This document shows positions 1-9,193 of a DNA stretch of 64,000 nt, one piece after another. A program made the position numbers and the translations under genes. Positions within the stretch are counted from its first letter, which is position 1; the number at the start of each line of letters is the position of its first letter. Where the stretch lies: positions 1,879,501 to 1,943,500 of the forward strand of contig NZ_CP047897.1 in assembly GCF_009913235.1 (NCBI RefSeq). The letters are read 5' to 3'. Source of the stretch: Nibribacter ruber. GTDB lineage: Bacteria; Bacteroidota; Bacteroidia; Cytophagales; Hymenobacteraceae. The notes under the pieces are model-generated. The model was given only the letters and a program-made list of their open reading frames with translations. It did not search any database and was not told the DNA's origin.

Positions 1-1996
1 CCTGCGGCTGAATGAAGGAATTGCTGGTCTGCCAGAAATCTATCGGCGAGATGCCCACTGTACTAGACACCAGGTGAATGTACTGGCGCATGCGCTGGTA
101 ACCGGCCTTCAGGGAGTTGTTCTCTGTAATGCTGAACTTCAGGGATACCCGCGGCTCCAGGCCTGAATACCTGGCAATGGTCTGGCCCGCGTCAAAATGC
201 AATGTGTCTTGGATGGTTCTGATTCTCTTGGTCTCACCGGGAGCATACACGTACACATCGCCGGGGCCAATGTTCCAGAAAGAAGAGAACCTGAGTCCTA
301 CCATGGCGCTCCACCGCGGACTGATGGTATATTCATCGCTCAAGTACAAGGCGCCTTCCATGGATTGCTGGTAGGGCAAGGCAGAACCGTTCACCGACGA
401 TTCCTCTGAAGTAGCCGCCAGAATGCCCGGCTGAAACTCATACCGCGTGCCCTGAAAACCTGCCGTAATCTGGTGCTTGCCGGCGTAATACGTCAGTTCT
501 GGTTTCACTTCTACAGACCACAAACCGTTCTTGAACGAAGAAGCCCGTGACGCCAGCTCATCTGTAGCCTCAAAGCTGTACTTGCTGATCACGCCACTCA
601 GAGAGCCCACCCATTTCTCACTGAACGTATGCGTGTGCTTGACAGAAGCGCCAATGTTCTGCCAGTTATACAAGCTGTCTTTGGTAAACCCGAAGGCATC
701 GCTGCTATAATAGCCGCCAATGGATATTTTATCTTTGGCGCCCAATTGGTGGTTGACCTGGGCGGTTATGTCATAGAAAGAGGCACTGCTTCTGCGCAAC
801 TGCTCGTCCTTTAATCGTTTCAGGAACCAGTCCAGGTAAGAAACCCGGCCGGCTACCAGAAACGTGGTATTCTTAGAAGCACCCAGCGGGCCTTCCAGCA
901 CCAACCGGCTGGTTACGGGGCCAAGGGCACCTTTGCCGGTCAGTTTGTTCTTGTTGCCTTCCTTTTGCTTTACATCCAGCACGCTAGACAATCTACCGCC
1001 AAACTGAGCAGGAATACCGCCTCTGTACAAGGTCACGTCCTGCACCGCGTCTGGGTTGAACACAGAGAAAAACCCGAACAAGTGGCTGGGATTGTACACT
1101 GGCACGCCGCCCATCAAAACCAGGTTTTGGTCAGTGCTGCCGCCGCGTACGTTAAAGCCGCCAGAGCCTTCCCCCACCGAGCTTACGCCTGGCAGGAGCA
1201 TGACGGCTTTCACCACATCTGCCTCGCCCATGAAGGTAGGCATCTTGCGCACCACACCCATGTCCAGCTTGTTCACCCCCATTTCTATGCTGTTCACATT
1301 CTGGTCGGTGAGGCGTTCTGAGTTGATCTGGACCTCATTTAAGGCCACGGCGTTTTCATACAGGGTCACGTCTACCTTGCCGCTGTTGTAGAGAGCTACA
1401 ATGCGCTCTTCAGGCATGAGGCCCACTACGCGGTAAGACACCAGGTGCTCCCCCACCGGCAAACTAAGTTCATAGTCTCCGTTGGCGTCTGACATGGCAC
1501 CTGCTTTCATGGCTGTTACTGCCACGGTGGCACCGGCCACGCCTTCTCCTGTTTTGGAATGGACCAGACGCCCGCGCAAGGTCACTTTAGCAGCTTTGGA
1601 AGCATTCTGCGGACTGCCCACCTGCACTCGGTTCAAAGGCCGGCCCTGGCTGTCTTTGGTGGCCAGCACCGGCTGTACGAAACCCGCCGGCTTTATCACG
1701 ATGGCGAAAGGATGATACTGAATAAACTCCAGGGTGGTACCTTCCAGAGATTTGCGCAACACCTCTGGTAAGGGTGTACGGTCAAACACGGCGGTTACCT
1801 TAATGTCTTGCAACCATTGGCTCTGGTAGTAGAACCGTAGCGGCGTCTTCTTCTCCAGGTCTGATAAAATAGTCTGCAACGGTGCCTGCTCATACCGCGC
1901 GGTAATCAAAGAATCTGAAGAGGTTTGGGCGGTTCCCAGAAACGGGATAAGTACTAGAAAGCAAGCGACAAGGGAAGCTAAAAAGGGGAAGCGCAT
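1..1996 (-). CDS. TonB-dependent receptor with STN domain (C-terminus cut by window edge)
   Basis: Outer-membrane receptor that would import a substrate using TonB energy. The frame is open from an ATG at 1996 to the window edge, giving at least 665 residues. A signal peptide ending in GTAQ is followed by an STN domain (about residues 35-105), a carboxypeptidase-like regulatory beta-sandwich (about 145-230), a TonB plug with the NVRGG motif, and the first part of the barrel. In Bacteroidota, receptors with an STN domain often take a signal from an anti-sigma factor, but no sigma/anti-sigma pair is visible next to it here. The substrate cannot be told. The gene has no in-window partner; it runs off the left edge. 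Confidence 0.9.
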   Translation of the reverse strand, partial: MRFPFLASLVACFLVLIPFLGTAQTSSDSLITARYEQAPLQTILSDLEKKTPLRFYYQSQWLQDIKVTAVFDRTPLPEVLRKSLEGTTLEFIQYHPFAIVIKPAGFVQPVLATKDSQGRPLNRVQVGSPQNASKAAKVTLRGRLVHSKTGEGVAGATVAVTAMKAGAMSDANGDYELSLPVGEHLVSYRVVGLMPEERIVALYNSGKVDVTLYENAVALNEVQINSERLTDQNVNSIEMGVNKLDMGVVRKMPTFMGEADVVKAVMLLPGVSSVGEGSGGFNVRGGSTDQNLVLMGGVPVYNPSHLFGFFSVFNPDAVQDVTLYRGGIPAQFGGRLSSVLDVKQKEGNKNKLTGKGALGPVTSRLVLEGPLGASKNTTFLVAGRVSYLDWFLKRLKDEQLRRSSASFYDITAQVNHQLGAKDKISIGGYYSSDAFGFTKDSLYNWQNIGASVKHTHTFSEKWVGSLSGVISKYSFEATDELASRASSFKNGLWSVEVKPELTYYAGKHQITAGFQGTRYEFQPGILAATSEESSVNGSALPYQQSMEGALYLSDEYTISPRWSAMVGLRFSSFWNIGPGDVYVYAPGETKRIRTIQDTLHFDAGQTIARYSGLEPRVSLKFSITENNSLKAGYQRMRQYIHLVSSTVGISPIDFWQTSNSFIQPQ

Positions 1997-2035
1997 GAAT
2001 TGCCTGGTTATATAAGCGTACCAAAGTAAAGGATA

Positions 2036-2063
2036 ATATCTCTGAGGGCAATTATATTCATCC
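2036..2063 (-). promoter_or_regulatory. Probable promoter of the STN TonB receptor
   Basis: On the minus strand a TTG is followed after about 18-19 nt by TTACTTTG, close to the Bacteroidota consensus TTG-N19/20-TAnnTTTG, and ends about 35-40 nt before the ATG at 1996. The match is imperfect in the first half of the -7 element, so this is tentative. Confidence 0.35.
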
Positions 2064-2218
2064 AACTGAAACTCCAAAAACCACCATGCCTGCCACCAAA
2101 CGAATTGCCCCGTCATTAGTAGCGCATAGGTCGGTTTACTTACAATTCTCTGATTAAAAATTTAGGCACAGCGCGGCCAGGCATCCTTTCTCAGAAAGGC
2201 TTTAGCGAGTAGACAGCC

Positions 2219-2256
2219 CGTTTTTGGCTTCTTTTCCAGAAAACAGGGCAAAAACG
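2219..2256. repeat. 38-bp intergenic palindrome, copy 1
   Basis: Member of the dispersed palindrome family whose arm is close to CGTTTTTGGCCTGTTTTC. It sits downstream of the radical SAM gene in a 441-bp gap (1997-2437). The rest of that gap shows nothing else I can name apart from the probable receptor promoter. The AT stretches are part of the stem, so there is no free U-tract as in a standard intrinsic terminator. Confidence 0.85.
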
Positions 2257-2437
2257 AAAGATGGATTGCTTGAAAGAAAAGCAAGTAGCACAGCCAAGGT
2301 AAACTACTAGCTGCACCACTGATAAGACAAAGAAAGGAAACTTATCCCCTACGGCAAAGCGCCAAGACGTAATTACCTATAAAGTAGTAGGAATGCGCCG
2401 CAAGTGGAGTCCTGTTTAAGACTTAAGCGGGCAGGCA

Positions 2438-3418
2438 CTAAGACAACATCCGTTTCCAGGTGCCTTTGCGCAGGTTGTACTTGAGGGTGCTGGGCAGCGC
2501 CTTCCACCAGTAGCGGTTGAGTTCCACGGCAAAGCTGGGTTGCATGTAGCAGTTGATGGTACAGCCCTCACAGGCGGGCAGCCGACCTTCCAAGGCAATC
2601 TGTTCTTTTACTTCTTGAGAGGTATATTTCTCATACAACTGGCCATTAATGGGAAACGTCTTCGCGCCTAGGTGGTAGCACGGCAGTACCAATTCATTCT
2701 CCGGAGAGATGACCAACGTAGTGCTGGCTGCTTTGCAGACGGGTTTGTCAATGTGGTTGCCGCCGTCCTTGCGCAACTGCACGAAGGCTTCGTTCAAATA
2801 CACGTACTTCTGCTTGCTGAATCTGACCAGGTATTCCAACTCTTCTTCAGACAGCTGTTCCCCCGTCTCCACCTGGTTGTACTCAAAGGCCGGGTTCAAG
2901 AGCAGCATGAGTTTGTTGGGCAGGCAGATTTCCTGGTACACCCGCTCTATCTGGTTCAGGTTGTGCTTAAACACCGTGAACAGAATGTCAGGCCGTTCCC
3001 CCAGGCTTTTGGCTATTTGAATAGACTCCAGCACGAAGTCAAAACAAGCCACGCCCCGGCCGGTGTCATGCTCGGTTTTGTCTGCGGAGTCCAGGGAGAA
3101 GTGCAGCATGTCTACCTTGCCTTTGAGGCGTTCGGCCCACTTGGGGTAGAGCATGCCGTTGGTGGTGAGCGTAGTGATGAAACCCATCTCCTGCGCCGCA
3201 CCCAGAAACAAGTCAATCTGACGGTGCAGCAGTGGCTCGCCGCCGGTAAAGTCCACCACGTTCACACCCAATCTGCGCAGGTCTTTCAGGTTCTGGATCA
3301 CGTCCTCCAACTTAATGTACGGCGAAGGCTTTTCCCAAATGTCACAGAAAGAGCACTTGGCGTTGCACCGGTACGTCACGTAGTAATTGGCCAGAACAGG
3401 ATGATGGATGATGCGCAT
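2438..3418 (-). CDS. Radical SAM protein with C-terminal cysteine cluster
   Basis: Radical S-adenosylmethionine enzyme of 326 residues. The first [4Fe-4S] motif is CX3CX2C at Cys18, Cys22 and Cys25, followed by the glycine-rich GGEP motif (about residue 60) that contacts SAM. A second group of cysteines lies between about residues 228 and 292 (VCKA, PCYHLG, CEGCTINC) and resembles a SPASM/twitch auxiliary cluster region. Such enzymes modify peptides, cofactors or lipids, but no precursor peptide or pathway gene is adjacent, so the substrate is unknown. ATG at 3418 fits the domain start. It appears to be transcribed alone; a palindrome lies on each side. Confidence 0.85.
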   Translation of the reverse strand: MRIIHHPVLANYYVTYRCNAKCSFCDIWEKPSPYIKLEDVIQNLKDLRRLGVNVVDFTGGEPLLHRQIDLFLGAAQEMGFITTLTTNGMLYPKWAERLKGKVDMLHFSLDSADKTEHDTGRGVACFDFVLESIQIAKSLGERPDILFTVFKHNLNQIERVYQEICLPNKLMLLLNPAFEYNQVETGEQLSEEELEYLVRFSKQKYVYLNEAFVQLRKDGGNHIDKPVCKAASTTLVISPENELVLPCYHLGAKTFPINGQLYEKYTSQEVKEQIALEGRLPACEGCTINCYMQPSFAVELNRYWWKALPSTLKYNLRKGTWKRMLS

Positions 3419-3512
3419 TTAATGTTGGTTGTACGGTTGCCTTGGCTCCTGCAAGGTACGCAATGCATACGGATTTCAGGATGAAGCGGTGAGTGCTGTT
3501 CCTATTCTGATT

Positions 3513-3550
3513 CGTTTTTGGCTTGTTTTCTGGGAAAGAGGCTAAAAACG
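3513..3550. repeat. 38-bp intergenic palindrome, copy 2
   Basis: Degenerate member of the same family, with a mismatched centre (TGGGAAAGAG). It lies about 95 bp upstream of the radical SAM start, the one host copy that is not obviously behind a stop codon. Confidence 0.75.
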
Positions 3551-4198
3551 TGGTTCTGTCCCAATTTGATTAAGCTGGCAATCACAGCAGAATCTCCCCT
3601 TGAGGATTTCGCAAACGAGCGTTTGGAGCAGCGAGGATTCTCCCCTTGAGGGGAGCGCAGAGGGGTGTTTACATCAGCTGCAAATACTCCCGCCGTGGTT
3701 GGCGTTCTCACCAACCACCCAGACTGCCGTTCTTAAGCGGTTACTTCCCATCCCCTTTCTTACTAGATTCCATCTGCCTTCCTCCCGGCTGGGGTTGGTT
3801 ACTTTTCTCCTTGATGAGAAAAGTAACCAAAAGAATCAAGAAGAAAAGAAACTCGCTGCCGCTCAGACAGTCTTTTCTTCACAGAGGCGCACCTGGCCAG
3901 CGTGATTTGTTTCATCGCCAGCTTACGCTGTTGGTGATGGACAGGCCATTGCTTTCTCCTTCGTGAAAAGAGACTTAAGCTGACCAGTTTCTTTTCCCTC
4001 TGTCAAGGGCAGGCGGGTTGCTGCTGGAGAGGCTGCAATGACGGTGTGCGCTGGCGCGGGAAGGAGATGATCGTTCTAGCCGTAGAGACCAGGCACCGCC
4101 TTGTCTCTGACGCACTTCCAGACTCGCGACTCAAGACTCAGAACTCAGGACTCGTTCAGACCTCGTAGTGTGCGAAGCTGCTACGAGTGTCTTCCCTC
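3551..4198. other. Gene-free stretch with hairpin-forming repeats
   Basis: No credible gene is present; the short open frames in it are poorly supported and interrupted by repeats. It contains a near-duplicate pair of AATCTCCCCTTGAGG / GATTCTCCCCTTGAGG (around 3590-3650), a perfect 15-bp hairpin at 3795-3830 and a weaker inverted repeat with CTCGTAG/CTACGAG at about 4161-4186. It ends at another 38-bp palindrome. It looks like an accumulation of intergenic repeats between a radical SAM gene and the end of a TonB receptor gene. Confidence 0.5.
3795..3830. repeat. Perfect 15-bp hairpin
   Basis: TTGGTTACTTTTCTC and its exact complement are separated by a 6-nt loop. From memory, similar GTTACTTTTCTC/GAGAAAAGTAAC hairpins occur between genes in Hymenobacter-like genomes, but I could not check that here. 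Its role is unknown. Confidence 0.6.
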
Positions 4199-4235
4199 GT
4201 TTTTTGCCTATTTCCCAGAAAATAGGCAAAAAACG
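4199..4235. repeat. 38-bp intergenic palindrome, copy 3
   Basis: Lies five bases beyond the stop codon of the TonB receptor whose end is at 4241. Arm CGTTTTTTGCCTATTTCC, nearly perfectly self-complementary. Confidence 0.85.
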
Positions 4236-4240
4236 GTTTC

Positions 4241-6688
4241 TTAAAACTCCAGCACAAACCCAATAGAAGGCAGGAACGTCACGTCATCTTCATCCAGAAT
4301 CAAGGGAATGGCGTTGGAGCCGTTGGGCTGCAGGGGCTGGCCGTCGGTGGTGGCGAAGCCGGTGTTGTCTGCGTTGCGTTGGAAGGTATATTGCGGAAGG
4401 GACGGGCCTTTGAACCGGAAGATGTTCTGGATGTCTACATACACGTCTAGGGTGGTGCGTTTGTAGTTCCATTTCTTGTCCAGGCGCACGTCCAGTTGTT
4501 GGAAAGACCGCAGGCGAAGGGAGTTCAGGCGGTCATAGTCCAGCAGGCCGGTACCCAGAGAGGCGTAGTTCTGTTGCGAGGCTTCCAAGTCAAACGGCGT
4601 GTACGGCGAACCACCGGCAAAACGATACTTGCCGCCCAACTCCCAGTTCTTGCCAAACTGCCAGCCCAGCAACGCAGATACCAAGTGACGGTTGTCCCAC
4701 GCCGAGGCGACGTAGTTTTCGTCGTTCAAGCCGGTGAACTCGCTTCGTACCAAAGTATAAGAGAACAGGCCGTACAGACCGCGAGTGAGCTTCTGTTGAA
4801 AGAAAAACTCGGCGCCGTAGGCCCTTCCCTTGCCCACGCTGGCCACGGCCTCGTTCCCAATCGCCCCGAACTCAATGCCTTGGTTGGCCAGTGACACGCC
4901 ATCACGCAAGGAGACTGGGTAATGGGCGTAGCGCTTGTAAAAACCCTCCACGGTGATGCGGTTGGCAATGCCCGGCAGAAACTCCACCCCCGCCACGTAA
5001 TGCGTGGCCCTTATGTAATCACTGTCTTTGTTGGCATAATCCCCCCCAGCATTCTGGAAACCCAGCACCGTGTAAATGGGCAGGCGGTAATACGTCCCCA
5101 CAGAGCCGTTCAGTTTCCAGCGCTCCGTCAAGGCATACGACCCAGAAAGACGCGGCGAAAGGGTTTCCAGCGGATTTCTGCCCTCCTTGGTAAACGAGTT
5201 CATGTCGCTGCGCACGCCCAGGGAAAGACTCAGCTTGTCTTGTAAAAAGCTGCGCGAAGCCTGACCGTACACACCATATCGCCAGAAATTGAGGTTAGTG
5301 TTGAAATCCAGAACCTCGCGGGGTTGCAGGACGGTGCCGTTCTGGTCCCGTACCTCGGGGCGTAGTTGGCTGAAGAACAGGTTGTCATAGCCTACGTATT
5401 GGGCCATGGCGCCGTAAGAGAACTTCCAGCCGCCGTTGAACTGGTTTACGTCTACTCTAAGCTTGTTTTCTTTCTCCTGCGAGCGGCTTTTGAAGATTCG
5501 GCGGGTCTCGTCTCCGTACTGTGCATCCTCAAAACGGTCCAGACGGTTCTCAAACACATTTCGGCTAATAGACACCTGCACAAAGCCATTGTCCAGAGAG
5601 CGTTTCAGGCTGGCACCCACGGTGTAGTTCCATTGATTAATGAGCGGGTTGGAGCGCAGGGCGTATTCCTTCTCCGGGGAGCTCTCCTTGGGCACGGCAA
5701 AACTGAACTCGTCAATGGCGCCAATGCCCAGCGCGGTAAGCGTGGTTTTGTCATTCAGCTGATGCGTGACCTTGTACTGAAAATCCCAGTAGTTGGGCCG
5801 AATGGGCAGATCAATGGCTTTGAACAGCAATTGCAGATACGACCGCCGCGCCGAGGCCAGAAACGTGGTCTTGGGTGCCAGCGGACCTTCCAAGGTACCA
5901 GCCAGTTCCGTGGCGCTCAGGCGTACGTTGCCCTGTAGCCTGTCTGGATTACCTTCTTTCTGCTTGAACTGGAACACGCTGGAAAGGGCGTTGTCATACT
6001 TTGCGTCAAAGGCGCTGGTGCTCAGGGTCACGTCTTCAATAAAAGACACGTTCAAGATGCCCTGCGGACCGCCGCTGCTACCCTGGGTAGAAAAATGGTT
6101 GATGACCGGTATCTCAATGCCGTCCAGAAAGAAGACGTTCTCGCCCGGGCCACCACCCCGTATCACAATGTCGTTTCTAAAACCGGCGCCCGTGCTACCC
6201 GCCCCGGCCACGCCTGGCAGCGTTTGGATGACGCGCGAAATGTCAAAGTTGCCACCGGGGTTGCTCTTGATTTCCTCACTACTCAGGCTCTGCACAGACA
6301 AGGGCGTTTCTACCGTGGCCACGCGAATGGACCGGTCCACGGTCACGTCTACCGCCTGCAGCTGGGTTTGGCTGGGTGCCAGGTCCAGGTTCAGGGTGAG
6401 GGCATTGCCCGAGGTAACCGGTATGTTGTAGCGGGTGATGGGCTCATAGCCCAGGTAGGTGGCTTTTAGATTGTAGTTCCCTGTGGGCACGTTCTCCAGA
6501 CGGTAGCGGCCCTGCGCATCTGTGGCCACGCCCAAGGTAGTCTGCTCCAATGAAACCGTGGCGCCAATGATGGGCTCCTGGGTGTTCTTGTCCCGCACCA
6601 CGCCGGTAATTCTGCCGGTATTCTGGGCCGAGGCGGCAAAAGCTATAAACAAGAAAAACAGAGAAAATAAACGGTGGGCAAGCTTCAT
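4241..6688 (-). CDS. TonB-dependent receptor (carboxypeptidase-like plug type)
   Basis: Outer-membrane TonB receptor of 815 residues when started at the ATG at 6688, which begins a clear signal peptide ending in ASAQ. A longer frame to 6784 exists, but its extra 32 residues show no secretion signal. A carboxypeptidase-regulatory-like domain (about residues 24-110) precedes the plug (VIRGGGPGEN motif, about 175) and a 22-strand-type barrel ending in a C-terminal aromatic residue. It lacks an STN domain, unlike the receptor at the left edge. No SusD-like partner is adjacent, so it is not a classic glycan pair; substrate unknown. Confidence 0.9.
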   Translation of the reverse strand: MKLAHRLFSLFFLFIAFAASAQNTGRITGVVRDKNTQEPIIGATVSLEQTTLGVATDAQGRYRLENVPTGNYNLKATYLGYEPITRYNIPVTSGNALTLNLDLAPSQTQLQAVDVTVDRSIRVATVETPLSVQSLSSEEIKSNPGGNFDISRVIQTLPGVAGAGSTGAGFRNDIVIRGGGPGENVFFLDGIEIPVINHFSTQGSSGGPQGILNVSFIEDVTLSTSAFDAKYDNALSSVFQFKQKEGNPDRLQGNVRLSATELAGTLEGPLAPKTTFLASARRSYLQLLFKAIDLPIRPNYWDFQYKVTHQLNDKTTLTALGIGAIDEFSFAVPKESSPEKEYALRSNPLINQWNYTVGASLKRSLDNGFVQVSISRNVFENRLDRFEDAQYGDETRRIFKSRSQEKENKLRVDVNQFNGGWKFSYGAMAQYVGYDNLFFSQLRPEVRDQNGTVLQPREVLDFNTNLNFWRYGVYGQASRSFLQDKLSLSLGVRSDMNSFTKEGRNPLETLSPRLSGSYALTERWKLNGSVGTYYRLPIYTVLGFQNAGGDYANKDSDYIRATHYVAGVEFLPGIANRITVEGFYKRYAHYPVSLRDGVSLANQGIEFGAIGNEAVASVGKGRAYGAEFFFQQKLTRGLYGLFSYTLVRSEFTGLNDENYVASAWDNRHLVSALLGWQFGKNWELGGKYRFAGGSPYTPFDLEASQQNYASLGTGLLDYDRLNSLRLRSFQQLDVRLDKKWNYKRTTLDVYVDIQNIFRFKGPSLPQYTFQRNADNTGFATTDGQPLQPNGSNAIPLILDEDDVTFLPSIGFVLEF

Positions 6689-6810
6689 AGTAGGCGTTGA
6701 AAAGGCAGTGATGTGGCAATGAAACCGGCAAGCATGTATATTGTTTAAACGGAAGATCTCCCGGCCAGGGCGTAAAGATGGCAAAGCAAACTGTAAGTAT
6801 GCCGCAATTC

Positions 6811-6848
6811 CGTTTTTGGGCTACTTCCCAGGAAACAGCCCAAAAACG
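6811..6848. repeat. 38-bp intergenic palindrome, copy 4
   Basis: Lies 27 bp behind the stop of the endonuclease III-like gene, followed by a short run of ACTC repeats (about 6850-6873). Arms CGTTTTTGGGCTACTTCC and its complement. Confidence 0.85.
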
Positions 6849-6875
6849 CCACTCACTCACTCACTCACTCACTCA

Positions 6876-7583
6876 TTACTTGTCAATGCCTTTGCTACGC
6901 ACTTCTGCATAATAATTACACAGGTTCTGGAGGGCGCAGGCTTCGCATTTGGGATGGTGGAAAGTGCAGACCTTCTGGCCGTGTTTGAGCATGTGGCGGT
7001 GGAAGTTGTAGAGCACGTCTGCGTCTGCCGGAAACATCTCCAGCAGAATAGCGTGGGCCTTGTCATGCGTGACCTTGGCACCAATCAACCCCACCCGCTG
7101 ACTGATGCGGTGCACATGCGTGTCTACGGGCAATACCGGTTTATGAAAGTTGAACAACAGCACCAGCGTGGCCGTCTTGAGCCCCACGCCCGGCAAGGCC
7201 ATGAGCCAGTCCATGGCGGGGGCCACCTCCATCTGCTCCAGAAACGCCAGGTTGAAGTCTGGGTGCGTCTGCTGAATGATGCGCAGGGTCTTCTGGATGT
7301 TCACCGCCTTGGCTCCCGGGAATTCAGCCGGGGAAAGGGCGTCTGCCAGCTCCTCTACCGGGGCGTCCATGACCTGCTGCCAGGTGGGGAACTTCTCCAG
7401 CATTTGAAAATACGCCTTCTCTTCATTGGCATGCGTGGTCCTGTGGCTCAGCATGGTAGAGATGAGTTCGCGCATGGGATCCCGCCGGGGGTAGGTGGGC
7501 AGACGTCCAAACACATCGTTTAATCGTAGGTGTACCTGCCAGGCTTTGTCTTTGGGCGAAAGGGAGTGGGCCAGTTCAGACAT
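6876..7583 (-). CDS. nth: Endonuclease III-like DNA glycosylase/AP lyase
   Basis: Base-excision repair enzyme of the HhH-GPD family that removes oxidised pyrimidines and cuts at abasic sites. From the ATG at 7583 it has 235 residues. The hairpin LPGVG (130-134) precedes the expected catalytic Lys136 and Asp154. A C-terminal [4Fe-4S] loop follows with the exact CX6CX2CX5C spacing (Cys206, 213, 216, 222). A frame extending to 7709 would run over the start of the divergent neighbour and adds residues without family similarity, so 7583 is preferred. Divergent from the metallo-hydrolase, sharing an 85-bp promoter gap. Whether it is a true Nth or a related HhH-GPD paralogue cannot be settled by eye. 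Confidence 0.85.
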   Translation of the reverse strand: MSELAHSLSPKDKAWQVHLRLNDVFGRLPTYPRRDPMRELISTMLSHRTTHANEEKAYFQMLEKFPTWQQVMDAPVEELADALSPAEFPGAKAVNIQKTLRIIQQTHPDFNLAFLEQMEVAPAMDWLMALPGVGLKTATLVLLFNFHKPVLPVDTHVHRISQRVGLIGAKVTHDKAHAILLEMFPADADVLYNFHRHMLKHGQKVCTFHHPKCEACALQNLCNYYAEVRSKGIDK

Positions 7584-7668
7584 ATGAATAAAGGTTTGTC
7601 TAAGAAACGCGCCACCCTTTGTAAAGTTTACGTACAAACTTGAAGCACTACTTCTATTAGGTAACACT

Positions 7669-8394
7669 ATGAATTTCACCTTCTTAGGCACCGGCGGCGC
7701 ATTTGACACAGACTACGGAAACTCTGCCGCCCTTGTCTCCTTTAAAGAAAGCACCATTCTATTGGATTGCGGTTTTACGGTATACCCCACCCTGCGCCAG
7801 CACCAATTGACGCGTACCCTGGACTATATCATGATCACGCACCTGCACAATGACCATACTGGCAGCCTGGCCAATGTCTTGCTGCACTGCCACTACTATA
7901 ACAAAGGCTGTAGGCCTACCATTCTGTACCCAGATGATGATTTCAGGAGCGAGCTGTATGAGTTTTTACGGCTGCAGCTGCAGAAGCCAGAGAAGTTTGC
8001 CGAGTTTCTTCCTATTTCTGAGATGCCGGGCATTACGGCGGTAGACACCTTTGGCCAGCACGCCGAAAACTACCAGACCTACGCCTACATCTTTGAGGAC
8101 AGTACCAACCGCATTGTCTACTCAGGAGACCTGGGCCAGCCCGAGGCCCTCTTCTCCCACATCAGAAGCCTGCCACCGCGCCCCACCTGCATCTACCATG
8201 ACATCACGTTTAATGAGCAGAACACGGCGCACACGTATTACAAAAAATTGATTCCGCTGGTGGGCGACTACAAGCTGTACGGCTACCACTGTGATCCTAC
8301 CAAAAATCCCCAGGACAATCCCTTTCCTTTGGTCTATCACCAGTCCAGCCTGATGCTGGCGCCCTACCAGCCCCAGTACAGCAACCCCGTTTAA
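7669..8394 (+). CDS. Metallo-beta-lactamase-fold hydrolase
   Basis: A 241-residue protein with the HxHxDH metal motif at His58, His60, Asp62 and His63 and an N-terminal FLGTGG strand as in RNase Z and related phosphodiesterases. Further metal ligands are likely at YSGD (about 149-152) and the late YGYHCD segment. Length and start resemble the RNase Z/ElaC or cyclic-nucleotide-phosphodiesterase-like branch, but the exosite arm of RNase Z is not recognisable, so the substrate is left open. It is followed six bases after its stop by a 38-bp palindrome. Confidence 0.8.
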   Translation: MNFTFLGTGGAFDTDYGNSAALVSFKESTILLDCGFTVYPTLRQHQLTRTLDYIMITHLHNDHTGSLANVLLHCHYYNKGCRPTILYPDDDFRSELYEFLRLQLQKPEKFAEFLPISEMPGITAVDTFGQHAENYQTYAYIFEDSTNRIVYSGDLGQPEALFSHIRSLPPRPTCIYHDITFNEQNTAHTYYKKLIPLVGDYKLYGYHCDPTKNPQDNPFPLVYHQSSLMLAPYQPQYSNPV

Positions 8395-8399
8395 CCATT

Positions 8400-8437
8400 C
8401 GTTTTTGGCTTGTTTTCAGCAAAACAGGCCAAAAACG
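8400..8437. repeat. 38-bp intergenic palindrome, copy 5
   Basis: Begins six bases after the stop of the metallo-hydrolase. A frame for the downstream membrane protein runs through it (reading as AKQAKNE), which argues that the true start of that protein is further downstream. Confidence 0.85.
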
Positions 8438-8553
8438 AAATCCAACCTGCTTCCTGCTTCTATTCAGGGAGAGCCGGCGCGACCGTTCTGGCTTTTTCTG
8501 CCATAGGTATGTTCCCCGGAAGCCTTATCTTGCGTCTGTTACTAGTGACCTCT

Positions 8554-9192
8554 ATGCCCTATTCCTTTGCCCTTGACCCTGAACGCACCCATTTCAGGAA
8601 GAACCTTTTGTTGATTGTGTATGTGCTGGTTTTCCTGGGTTACTGGGCCTACACCGGCTTTAACACCCCAGACCTCAAGAACTGGTGGCTGGAGAACACG
8701 CTCACTTTTTCAGCCATTATTCTGTTGGCGGCGTTTTACCGGCACTTTCAGTTCTCAGACTTCAGCTATACCTGCATGTTCCTGTTCTTAATGCTGCACG
8801 TGTACGGGAGCCAGTACACCTACTCAGAAAATCCGTTTGGATATTGGGTGAAGGATGAATTGGGCCTGGCGCGCAACCATTATGACCGGCTGGTCCACTT
8901 CGGGTTTGGGTTTCTGCTGGCCTACCCCATGTATGAGGTCTTCAGGCATTTGACCAAGATGCGTCCTTTGTTTGCCTTCCTGCTGCCCATTGAGCTGACC
9001 ATTAGCATGGGAGCCTTCTATGAACTGATTGAGTGGGCCGTGGCCGATGTCTTTTTCCCGGCGCAAGGCATGGCCTACCTGGGCACCCAGGGCGATGTTT
9101 GGGACGCGCAGAAAGACATTGCCATAGCCATGCTGGGGGCGGCCATCACCATGGGATCCGTTTTCCTGGGCAGTAGATTCTCTACTAAATAA
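8554..9192 (+). CDS. DUF2238 (YjdF-like) membrane protein
   Basis: Integral membrane protein of about 212 residues with five or six hydrophobic helices. It carries the family's typical features: a WLEN segment after the first helix, HVYGSQYTYSE, HYDRLVHFGFGFL, and a late YELIEWAVAD helix. An upstream frame reaches 8410 but passes through a palindromic repeat; ATG at 8509 is a possible alternative. The function of the family is not established. Confidence 0.8.
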   Translation: MPYSFALDPERTHFRKNLLLIVYVLVFLGYWAYTGFNTPDLKNWWLENTLTFSAIILLAAFYRHFQFSDFSYTCMFLFLMLHVYGSQYTYSENPFGYWVKDELGLARNHYDRLVHFGFGFLLAYPMYEVFRHLTKMRPLFAFLLPIELTISMGAFYELIEWAVADVFFPAQGMAYLGTQGDVWDAQKDIAIAMLGAAITMGSVFLGSRFSTK

Positions 9193-9193
9193 A

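Noticed and set aside
2672-3484. Long plus-strand open frame opposite the radical SAM gene
   Set aside because: Codon pattern and residue use (His/Gln/Val-rich) are those of an antisense shadow; the radical SAM motifs fix the minus strand.
3600-3966. Overlapping plus-strand frames in the gap before 4241
   Set aside because: They run through hairpins and repeats and encode low-complexity, Ser/Pro/Lys-rich peptides with no domain or initiation signal.
5366-5938. 190-codon frame opposite the second TonB receptor
   Set aside because: Shadow of the receptor gene; no motif and no promoter.
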